Below, piece by piece: positions 47,526 to 54,743 of a stretch of DNA of 64,000 nucleotides. A model generated the notes under the pieces. The model saw only the letters and a program-made list of their open reading frames with translations. It searched no databases and was not told where the DNA came from. This stretch comes from Prosthecobacter gellanilyticus (GTDB lineage Bacteria; Verrucomicrobiota; Verrucomicrobiia; Verrucomicrobiales; Verrucomicrobiaceae): assembly GCF_007992435.1 (NCBI RefSeq), contig NZ_BKAG01000031.1, forward strand, positions 20,004-84,003, read 5' to 3'. A program made the position numbers and the translations under genes. Position 1 is the stretch's first letter; every line of letters starts with the position of its first letter.

Positions 47526-49412
47526 ATGCTTTCTGCCAACGAACTCACTCTCGGCTACGGTAACCAGCGCCTTCTGGAAGGTGTGACCCTGGCGGTGAAT
47601 GAAGGGGAAAAGGTGGGCCTTGTGGGACGCAATGGCTGTGGCAAGACGAGTCTGCTGAAAATCCTCGCCGGTGTGGAGCGTCCGGATACGGGAGACCTTT
47701 CCATCAAACGCGGTCTCATGGTCGGCTACCTGCCGCAGGAGTTCGAACTGGATGGCAACGCCACCGTTTTGGCAAACATCCAGTCCGGCGCGGCAGACCT
47801 TGTCAGCATGATCAAGCGCTATGAGGCAGGGCAGGGAAGCGAGGCCGAACTCGCGGACATGCTGCACCACATCGAGGCGGCGGACGGTTGGAATCTGGAG
47901 ACACGCATCCGTTCCATCACCACCGCTCTGTCTGCTCCTCCTCTGGATGCCGTGGTGGCTCCGTTGTCCGGCGGTGAAAAGCGCCGCGTGGCACTCTGTC
48001 GAGCATTGGTGGCCCAACCAGAATTGCTTCTGCTGGATGAGCCGACGAACCATCTCGACTCCGAATCCATCCGCTGGCTGGAGGAGTATCTGCGCAGCTT
48101 CCCGGGCGCGGTGATCTTCGTCACGCATGACCGGTATTTCCTCGATGTCATTGCCACGCGCGTGATGGAGATTTCCGAAGGCCGCTGCTACTCGCATGAG
48201 GGAAACTACACCGCTTATCTGGAGAGCAAGGCGGCGCGCCAGCAGATCGCCGAACAAACAGAGCGGAGACGTCAGCGCTTCCTGCGCACGGAGCTGGAGT
48301 GGGTTCGCTCCGGCGTGAAAGCACGCGGCACGAAGTCCCGGCACCGCTTGGACATGTTCTATCAGATCGAAGGTCTCGAGGCACCGCCTGAGGAGCGCGA
48401 GATGGATCTGCTCCTGCCGCCCGCGCCTGATCTTGGAAACATCGCGGTTGATCTCGAAGGCGTCGGCGCTCACGTCATTGACGAAAAGGGTCAGGAGCGC
48501 TGGCTCTTCCGTCATCTGAATGTGTCCCTGAAGCCCGGGCAGTGCACTGGCATCGTCGGGCGCAATGGCGCAGGCAAAACCACACTGCTGCGCATCTGCA
48601 TGGGCACACGTCAGCCGGATGAGGGCAAGGCCACCATCGGCAAAAAAGTGACCTTCAACTACATCGACCAGGCACGCATGCAGCTCACGGAAGGTGGAAC
48701 GGTGCTCGCAGAGATCGCGGACCAGGACGACACCGTATTCTTCGGCACGCAGAAGATCAGTGCGCGCAGTTACCTGCGCCGTTTCCTTTTCAATGACGAC
48801 CGCACGAATGAGCGTGTGGACCGTCTCTCGGGTGGTGAGCGTGCCCGCCTGATGCTGGCAAAGGTCTTGAAGCGTGGCGGCAATGTCATCGTGCTCGATG
48901 AACCGACGAACGACCTTGACCTGCAGAGCCTGCGCATCCTTGAGGAAGCCATCAGTGACTTCGATGGCACGGTGCTTGTGGTCAGTCATGACCGCTACTT
49001 TCTCGACCGTGTCTGTGACCAGATCATCGCCTTTGAGGACGCCGGTGTGCATGCCCAGACTGGCAATTTCAGTTACTACCTGGAGAAGCGTCGTGAGCGT
49101 GAATTGCGCGCCAAATCCTGGGCCGCTCCTGAGCCTGCCAAGGCCGCTATCACGGGTGGCTCCAAGCCAAAGCCACGCAAGCTCAGCTTCAAGGAGAGTC
49201 GTGAGCTGGAAACCATCGAGGCTGACATCCTGGCGGCTGAAGAAAAGGTGCAGTCCATTGATGTCATCCTCAATGATCCCAGCTTCTACATCACCCGCTC
49301 ACAAGAGGCCTCTGACATGAGTGAGCAGCTCGACCTCGCCAAAGCTGAGGTCATCCGCCTCTATGCCCGCTGGGAGGAGCTTGAAGCGATCAAGGCAGCG
49401 ACGCCTGCTTAA
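47526..49412 (+). CDS. ABC-F family ATPase (Uup-like)
   Basis: The 628-residue soluble protein has two ATPase domains without membrane helices: Walker A GRNGCGKT at about 34-41 and GRNGAGKT at about 345-352, signatures LSGGEKRR and LSGGERAR, and Walker B LLLDEPTNHLD and IVLDEPTNDLD. A C-terminal coiled coil from about 540 (ESRELETIEADILAAEEK...) fits Uup-type ABC-F proteins, which act on ribosomes or DNA intermediates. I call it Uup-like rather than uup because the C-terminal domain alone does not fix the subtype. Confidence 0.93.
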   Translation: MLSANELTLGYGNQRLLEGVTLAVNEGEKVGLVGRNGCGKTSLLKILAGVERPDTGDLSIKRGLMVGYLPQEFELDGNATVLANIQSGAADLVSMIKRYEAGQGSEAELADMLHHIEAADGWNLETRIRSITTALSAPPLDAVVAPLSGGEKRRVALCRALVAQPELLLLDEPTNHLDSESIRWLEEYLRSFPGAVIFVTHDRYFLDVIATRVMEISEGRCYSHEGNYTAYLESKAARQQIAEQTERRRQRFLRTELEWVRSGVKARGTKSRHRLDMFYQIEGLEAPPEEREMDLLLPPAPDLGNIAVDLEGVGAHVIDEKGQERWLFRHLNVSLKPGQCTGIVGRNGAGKTTLLRICMGTRQPDEGKATIGKKVTFNYIDQARMQLTEGGTVLAEIADQDDTVFFGTQKISARSYLRRFLFNDDRTNERVDRLSGGERARLMLAKVLKRGGNVIVLDEPTNDLDLQSLRILEEAISDFDGTVLVVSHDRYFLDRVCDQIIAFEDAGVHAQTGNFSYYLEKRRERELRAKSWAAPEPAKAAITGGSKPKPRKLSFKESRELETIEADILAAEEKVQSIDVILNDPSFYITRSQEASDMSEQLDLAKAEVIRLYARWEELEAIKAATPA

Positions 49413-49450
49413 AGTCTTGTAGGCCGCCCGGTCTCATGGACAATGCGCGA

Positions 49451-50194
49451 ATGAAAAAAGCTGCCGCTCATCCCCGCAGACACTTGGCAGTCATTCTGGT
49501 CTGGGCTGGTCTCGCGCTGCTGGTGCAGACTTCCTTTGGAGAGATGATCCAGGGCTTCATTCACGGGGATCAGAAGGTGTCGGGGGAGATTGTGGGCGTA
49601 CGGCTGGAACCGAGTGACATGGTTGTCAAAATCAGGGTGGCCACCGGGGCGAATCTGACGCCGGGTGTCGAGGCTGACATGATCCTCGGGAACGTGGAAT
49701 CACAAAGCCTGCTCAGGGTGTTTGCCTGGATCGCTCAAAAGGCCAGGATGAATGCAGGTCCTGCGGCGGAGCTTCGGTTTGCCCCGTCTGCCAAGGCTGG
49801 CAAGGCATTTAGCCCTACCAAGGAGGCGAGCATTCATGAGACAACCCATTCTCTCGCGGTCATGAACGTCAGTTCCACCACCCCAAAAAATGTGCTGCTT
49901 CGGCGTCTTGTGCAGCAGACGTCGCGGACCATATCTCGGGGCCGCACGACGAAGGAGCAGACAACATGGAGCGTGCAGTCCCATTCCATCACTGGACTGC
50001 TACCAGGAAAGACGAAGATCGCCGAGTTTATGCCGCTCAGAGAAACCTCTCATCGATCCACCCGCGATCTTGGACCGGCAGGAGACCCAAGGATACGAAA
50101 CACGACCCAGGAAACCAACGAGGTGAAAACAGACACGGTCTGCCTCCTGGCCCTCGATGACTTGGGTAATGTGATTTATTTCAAGCAGTTCTGA
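49451..50194 (+). CDS. Secreted protein of unknown function, paralog 1
   Basis: Three in-frame ATGs crowd the start; 49451 gives MKKAAAHPRRHLAVILVWAGLALLVQTSFGEM, the best signal peptide, for 247 residues (49436 would add five). The body has GEIVGVRLEPSDMVVKIRVATG near the N-terminus, LLRVFAWIAQKARMNAGPAAELRFAP, a basic middle, and the C-terminus CLLALDDLGNVIYFKQF. The same ordered blocks occur in the protein at 51700 (SGELVGLAPSSKAISFKIKQASG, DKAFAWMSQTARVNAARLPHLRFA, YLMAFDDAGHLIYFAKV). I do not recognise the family. The two flank an MFS transporter. Confidence 0.7.
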   Translation: MKKAAAHPRRHLAVILVWAGLALLVQTSFGEMIQGFIHGDQKVSGEIVGVRLEPSDMVVKIRVATGANLTPGVEADMILGNVESQSLLRVFAWIAQKARMNAGPAAELRFAPSAKAGKAFSPTKEASIHETTHSLAVMNVSSTTPKNVLLRRLVQQTSRTISRGRTTKEQTTWSVQSHSITGLLPGKTKIAEFMPLRETSHRSTRDLGPAGDPRIRNTTQETNEVKTDTVCLLALDDLGNVIYFKQF

Positions 50195-50353
50195 GGAGGG
50201 TCGGCGAAGAGCAGTGGGCCATGGATGGCGAAGGCTGTTGTTGAAGCCTGGACTCCATGGATGCGCCCGACCATGGAAAACGCGGAAGACGGAAGCCACT
50301 GGCGACGATGAATGGCAGCCGGATCTTGCTTCTTTAGTTCAACCCGCCCAGTC

Positions 50354-51613
50354 ATGCCCGCTCCCACCTCTTCCCGCGTCCGCTATCGTGTCGTCGGCTT
50401 CATGCTGGCCCTTGGGGCTGTGACCTATCTGGACCGGGCGTGCATCGCCGCGCTTTCGCCGGACATCCGGCGCGATCTGGGTTTGAGCAAGGATGAGATG
50501 AGCTGGGTCTTCAGCGCCTTCGCGGTCGCTTACGCGGCGTTTGAAATTCCGACGGCGTGGTGGGCGGACCGGGTGGGGACCCGGTGGGTCCTGACGCGCA
50601 TCGTGATGTGGTGGTCGGCTTTTACGATGGCCACAGCTGCGGCGTGGAATCTGGCATCGCTGACCGTCATCCGCTTTCTCTTTGGCGCGGGTGAGGCGGG
50701 GGCATGGCCGAATGTGGCGCGGACTTTCTCGCGCTGGATTCCGCGTGCCGAGCGTGGCCGGGTGCAGGGTGTCTTCTTTGCCGCGGCTCATGGAGTGGGT
50801 GGTCTGACACCGCTGATCGCGCTGGCCGTGGCGGGTGCGTGCGGATGGCGTTGGACGTTTGTGATCCTTGGCATTCCCGGCATCCTGTGGGCCATCGCGT
50901 GGCACCGCTGGTTCCGAGATGATCCCGAGCAGCATCCCGCAGTGCAGCCGGCGGAACTGGCCATGATCGTGGCGGGCCGCGACCCCAGCACCGGGCATCA
51001 CGGGGGCTGGGCGTATTGGCGGCAACTGCTGAAGCACCGCAACACGCTGTTTCTCTGCCTGATGTATTTCCCGAACAGCTTTGGTTTCTACTTCTGCATC
51101 ACCTGGCTGCCGGAGTATCTGAGGGAGCAGCACGGATTTGACTCCATGCGGTTAGGCTTCTTCGCCGGGCTGCCGCTGATCCTGAGCATCGTGGCAGACT
51201 TGCTGGGAGGAGTGGCCACGGATGTGATGACACGGCGCTTTGGTCTGCGCATCGGGCGCGCGGGCGTGGGCGCGGTCTCCTATCTTGTGGCAGGCGCAGG
51301 AATGTTTTTGGCGACGCTCGCCACGCAGCCGGAACTGGCGGCGTGGTGCCTCGCCATCGCGGTGGCGGCCAGCATGTTCACGCTCGGCGCCTCATGGGGC
51401 GCGGTGATTGATGTGGGCGGCAGTCACACCGGCGTGGTGGGCGCAGCGATGAACACCGCGGGGCAGATCGGCAGCATTGCCTGTCCGCTGCTGGTGGTTT
51501 GGCTGCAAAAGGCCTATGATTGGAACGCCCCGTTGTATCTGATCGGGGCGCTGTTTTGGGTGGGAGCCGCAGCGTGGTTGTTCATCAATCCGCGGCGGAA
51601 GATTTTTGAGTAG
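50354..51613 (+). CDS. MFS transporter (ACS family-like), second copy
   Basis: ATG 50354 (MPAPTSSRVRYRVVGFMLALGAVTYLDRACIAALSPDIRRDL) is chosen. The 419-residue protein has 12 predicted membrane helices and MFS motif WWADRVGTRWVLTR, with AGEAGAWPNVARTFSRW in helix 4 typical of anion:cation symporters of sugar acids. It is distinct from the transporter at 42576. It lies between two paralogous secreted proteins (159 bp after one, 86 bp before the other), which might form a transport-linked set. Confidence 0.88.
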   Translation: MPAPTSSRVRYRVVGFMLALGAVTYLDRACIAALSPDIRRDLGLSKDEMSWVFSAFAVAYAAFEIPTAWWADRVGTRWVLTRIVMWWSAFTMATAAAWNLASLTVIRFLFGAGEAGAWPNVARTFSRWIPRAERGRVQGVFFAAAHGVGGLTPLIALAVAGACGWRWTFVILGIPGILWAIAWHRWFRDDPEQHPAVQPAELAMIVAGRDPSTGHHGGWAYWRQLLKHRNTLFLCLMYFPNSFGFYFCITWLPEYLREQHGFDSMRLGFFAGLPLILSIVADLLGGVATDVMTRRFGLRIGRAGVGAVSYLVAGAGMFLATLATQPELAAWCLAIAVAASMFTLGASWGAVIDVGGSHTGVVGAAMNTAGQIGSIACPLLVVWLQKAYDWNAPLYLIGALFWVGAAAWLFINPRRKIFE

Positions 51614-51699
51614 AAGGGTGAGCCTGGGGTAACATCAAGTATTGCAAGCAGAATCGCTTCGTGGCAGAAGTCATGCATTGTCCATCATTACCCCCGCCT

Positions 51700-52410
51700 A
51701 TGCGCGCGATCCTCTGCCTGATTCTGGTGTTTTTTGCTCTCGTGTTCGAAAGCCCGGCGGTGACCCTGGAAGCGATGCTGGGTTCCTCAACAGTCTCGGG
51801 CGAGCTGGTCGGTCTCGCGCCAAGTTCGAAGGCGATCTCGTTCAAGATCAAGCAGGCTTCAGGCGAGGAAATTGAGGTCGAGATCTATCGGCTGAACTCG
51901 TCAAGCCGGGACAAGGCTTTTGCCTGGATGAGCCAGACAGCGCGGGTAAATGCCGCCAGGCTGCCGCACTTGAGATTTGCGGCGACCAAGCGGCTTTCTA
52001 ATGTCAAGGATCCCATGGATTTAGCGAGGTTGGGCATCGAGGCGATGTTCGGAAAGAACACCAGGACCGATCATGTGCTCGCCGTGCACAACGCGGGCGC
52101 CGCCGCCACGGGCCAGATTTCCTCATATCAACTCGTCAAGCAGATCAAGAGCGGGCAGGACCCTTACAAGGGGATCTGGAAAGAAGAATTGTGGCCGGTG
52201 GATAACCAGGTGGTCGCCGGCCTGCAGCCCGGGCAGACGCGACAGATGGCCTTCCTCCCCGTGGTGGAAGGCCAGTCCAAGAGCGTCTTTACGGCATCGG
52301 CCTCCAGGGGCGGTTTGTCCACCGTTGAAAAAAAGCAAGTTAAGTTCGAGGCGGTCTATCTAATGGCCTTCGACGACGCGGGCCATTTGATCTATTTTGC
52401 CAAGGTCTAG
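51700..52410 (+). CDS. Secreted protein of unknown function, paralog 2
   Basis: ATG 51700 gives MRAILCLILVFFALVFESPAVTLE, a signal peptide, 236 residues; a GTG frame from 51661 adds 13 non-signal residues. It shares the order of blocks with the protein at 49451: an N-terminal SGELVGLAPSSKAISFKIKQ strand pair, DKAFAWMSQTARVNAARLPHLRFA, and the C-terminal YLMAFDDAGHLIYFAKV. The middle parts differ. Function unknown. It is 42 bp upstream of the esterase gene and may be co-transcribed with it. Confidence 0.7.
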   Translation: MRAILCLILVFFALVFESPAVTLEAMLGSSTVSGELVGLAPSSKAISFKIKQASGEEIEVEIYRLNSSSRDKAFAWMSQTARVNAARLPHLRFAATKRLSNVKDPMDLARLGIEAMFGKNTRTDHVLAVHNAGAAATGQISSYQLVKQIKSGQDPYKGIWKEELWPVDNQVVAGLQPGQTRQMAFLPVVEGQSKSVFTASASRGGLSTVEKKQVKFEAVYLMAFDDAGHLIYFAKV

Positions 52411-52451
52411 ACTGGCGATCTCATGGCAGGAAGGCTATTTCACACGCCTGC

Positions 52452-53378
52452 ATGTCTTCCTTTTCCCGCTCTGCCCAGCACTTTATTTTCTGTTCGTTTC
52501 TCGTTGTTGGGATGCAAGTCCGCGCTCAGGAGCTGCCGAAGCCGACGCAGGCCAACGTGCCTTATGGGAAGCATGCCAAGCAAGTGCTGGACTTCTGGAA
52601 AGCTGACACACCCAAACCCGCACCTCTCTTGTTCTTCACTCATGGGGGTGGCTGGATGAGTGGCGACAAGGCGAACCCGGATTTCCTTGTGAAGTGCCTC
52701 GAGGCAGGTGTCTCGGTGGTCTCGATCAACTACCGCCTCATTCAGGATGCGCAGGCCGAGAAGATTGACCCACCTGTGAAGGCCTGTTTGGAGGATGCCG
52801 CGCGTGCCCTCCAGTTTGTGCGCAGCCACGCGGCGGAGTGGAACATCGACAAACAGCGTGTTGTGGCCTGTGGTGGTTCCGCAGGCGGTTTCACAAGCCT
52901 CTGGCTTGGCTTTCACCCAGACATGGCAGATCCGAAGAGCAGTGATCCGGTGGCCCGCGAATCCACACGCGTGCGCGGTGTCATGGCTTTCGTTCCGCAG
53001 ACGACTCTAGACCCGAAGCAGATGCAGGCCTGGATTCCTAACAATGAGTATGGCAACCATGCCTTCAGCCTTCCGAGCATGAAGGACTTTGTGGAGAAGC
53101 GTGAGTCGTTGCTGTCGTGGATTGAAAAGTTCTCACCCTACGCCCTGGCCAGCAGTGATGATCCGCCTGTGCTGCTCTTTTATGACAATGCGCCCAATCT
53201 CGGCCAGCCTTTCAAAGACCCGCCGCACTCGGCCAATTACGGGGCGGGCATCGCCGAGAAGCTGAAAGCCGTCGGCATCGAACATGAGCTGAACTACAAC
53301 AACGACTACGGTCACATGAAATGGCCGGACCTCTTCGGTTTCATTTTGGAAAAGCTGGAAGTGCAGCGGAAGCCTTGA
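52452..53378 (+). CDS. Secreted alpha/beta-hydrolase esterase (BD-FAE-like)
   Basis: The 308-residue protein has a signal peptide (AQHFIFCSFLVVGMQVRAQE), oxyanion motif THGGGWMSG, VVSINYRL, nucleophile CGGSAGGFTSLW, Asp in LLFYDNAPN and His in YGHMKWPD. This is the layout of bifunctional feruloyl or acetyl esterases acting on plant or microbial polysaccharides. Its catalytic domain resembles the C-terminal half of the sialidase-esterase at 1494. It precedes the sialidase-like gene by 56 bp. Confidence 0.82.
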   Translation: MSSFSRSAQHFIFCSFLVVGMQVRAQELPKPTQANVPYGKHAKQVLDFWKADTPKPAPLLFFTHGGGWMSGDKANPDFLVKCLEAGVSVVSINYRLIQDAQAEKIDPPVKACLEDAARALQFVRSHAAEWNIDKQRVVACGGSAGGFTSLWLGFHPDMADPKSSDPVARESTRVRGVMAFVPQTTLDPKQMQAWIPNNEYGNHAFSLPSMKDFVEKRESLLSWIEKFSPYALASSDDPPVLLFYDNAPNLGQPFKDPPHSANYGAGIAEKLKAVGIEHELNYNNDYGHMKWPDLFGFILEKLEVQRKP

Positions 53379-53434
53379 CGTATTCATGCCGCTTCTGGCA
53401 ACCTCTCATCTTTTCTTGCCTCCGCCGCTCCCCC

Positions 53435-54469
53435 ATGAAACGTCTTCTGCTTCTTAGCCTCCTTTGCTTCACTCAGGCCGTCTCCGCCCAGGAGCAGGCC
53501 CAGCTCGTCTCGGTCCAAAAGATCTATGACAAGGGCAAGCACAATGCCTTCACGGACCTCGCGTTCTTCAAGAATCAGTTCTACTGCTGCTTCCGTGAGG
53601 CAGATGCCCATGTGGGTGGCGATGGCAAGATCCGCATCATGCTCTCGACCAGTGGAGACACTTGGGTGAGCTATGCCGAGATAGCTGAGAAAGGGACGGA
53701 CCTGCGTGACCCGAAGCTGGAGGTCACTCCGGACGGCAAGCGTCTCTACATGCTCTGCGGCGGCTCTCTCTATGGCGGCACCACCGAGCTCAAGGGCCGC
53801 CGTCCCCGCTACTCCACCACCACGGATGGCAAGGTCTGGACACCTCCGCAGAAATTGCTGGCCGAGGGTGACTGGCTCTGGCGCGCCACGGTGAATCCGG
53901 CCGACCAGAAGTTTTACGGCGTCTCTTATAACACACACCCCGCCACCGGCGGTCCGAAGCCCGAGGCGGAGTGGTCGTTGAAGTCTTACACCAGTGTGGA
54001 CGGCTCCGTATGGCAGCTCTCCTCCATCATGCAGGTCCCCGGCCAGCCGAATGAAACCACCATGCGTTTTCTCAAGGACGGCACCGCACTCGCCTTGGTC
54101 CGCCGCGAAGCCGCTGACAAGCTCGGCTACATCGGCTCCGCCACCGCACCTTACCGTGAGTGGAAGTGGACCCCTCTCAACACCGTCGTGCAGGGGCAGA
54201 ATTTCATCCAGCTTCCCGATGGCTCGCTGGTGGCCGGCTCACGGGGACGTGGTGCCACTCCTGGCGCTCACATGGTGCTCTATAAGATGACCCCGACCTC
54301 CCTGGAGCCCATGTTGGAGCTGCCCAGCGGCGGTGACTGCAGCTACCCCGGCATGGTCTTTCACAAAGGCCATCTCTGGGTGAGCTACTACTCCTCTCAT
54401 GAGGGCAAGTCCGCCATCTACATGGCCAAGGTCCGCCTCCCGTGGATGAAGGTGCCGCCTGAGGAGTGA
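53435..54469 (+). CDS. Secreted sialidase-like propeller protein
   Basis: ATG 53435 gives MKRLLLLSLLCFTQAVSAQE; the 38-residue upstream extension overlaps the esterase gene and is rejected. The 344-residue protein has repeated propeller strands (FTDLAFFKNQFYCCFREADAHVGGDGKIRIMLSTSGDTW, RDPKLEVTPDGKRLYMLCGG, STTTDGKVW, DCSYPGMVFHKGHLWVSYYSSHEGKSAIYMAKVRL). The FREA.H...DG.IRI.LS.SGD.W block is common in exo-alpha-sialidase-annotated proteins of planctomycetes. The RIP motif is absent, so substrate is uncertain. It likely shares a message with the esterase. Confidence 0.78.
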   Translation: MKRLLLLSLLCFTQAVSAQEQAQLVSVQKIYDKGKHNAFTDLAFFKNQFYCCFREADAHVGGDGKIRIMLSTSGDTWVSYAEIAEKGTDLRDPKLEVTPDGKRLYMLCGGSLYGGTTELKGRRPRYSTTTDGKVWTPPQKLLAEGDWLWRATVNPADQKFYGVSYNTHPATGGPKPEAEWSLKSYTSVDGSVWQLSSIMQVPGQPNETTMRFLKDGTALALVRREAADKLGYIGSATAPYREWKWTPLNTVVQGQNFIQLPDGSLVAGSRGRGATPGAHMVLYKMTPTSLEPMLELPSGGDCSYPGMVFHKGHLWVSYYSSHEGKSAIYMAKVRLPWMKVPPEE

Positions 54470-54504
54470 GGGGTCAGGTGCGGGCCTGTTTGATTCATCA
54501 GGCG

Positions 54505-54524
54505 CCTGCCGGTCATACGGCAGG
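54505..54524 (+). terminator. Possible weak terminator after sialidase-like gene
   Basis: CCTGCCG (54505-54511) pairs with CGGCAGG (54518-54524) around a 6-base loop, 36 bp after the stop at 54469. A short TTTT occurs only about ten bases later, so termination is possible but weak. Confidence 0.35.
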
Positions 54525-54610
54525 TGGCGGGCCATTTTCCTGCCTCAGTCACCTGCGCTCAGAGCTGCTATTTCGGAAATCCGTTTCGCCAGAAGCTGCG
54601 ACGGTGAGCT

Positions 54611-54638
54611 GGGGAATTACACTTTCGTGTAATACCCC
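54611..54638. promoter_or_regulatory. Large palindrome GGGG-A-ATTACAC-N4-GTGTAAT-A-CCCC before the repeat protein
   Basis: Outer GGGG/CCCC (54611-54614, 54635-54638) and inner ATTACAC/GTGTAAT (54616-54622, 54627-54633) pair around TTTC with one A-A mismatch. No T-run follows. TATGAT at 54670-54675 could be the -10 of the repeat-protein promoter, about 70 bp before its ATG, though no clear -35 is seen. The palindrome therefore lies in the upstream activator zone. Confidence 0.55.
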
Positions 54639-54743
54639 CCCTCCTGCCTTGGTGGTAGCCTCATGAGGTTATGATCTCAGTGCGGACGTTGTCTCTTCTA
54701 TTTGAGTAACTCCCGCCCCAACCACCTCGTTTCCTTCACCACT

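Noticed and set aside
47292..49052. 586-codon open frame on the minus strand
   Set aside because: Antisense to the ABC-F ATPase, whose paired Walker motifs are unmistakable.
54611..54638. Palindrome as terminator of the preceding gene
   Set aside because: No T-run on either strand and it is 140 bp after the stop; an upstream regulatory role fits better.
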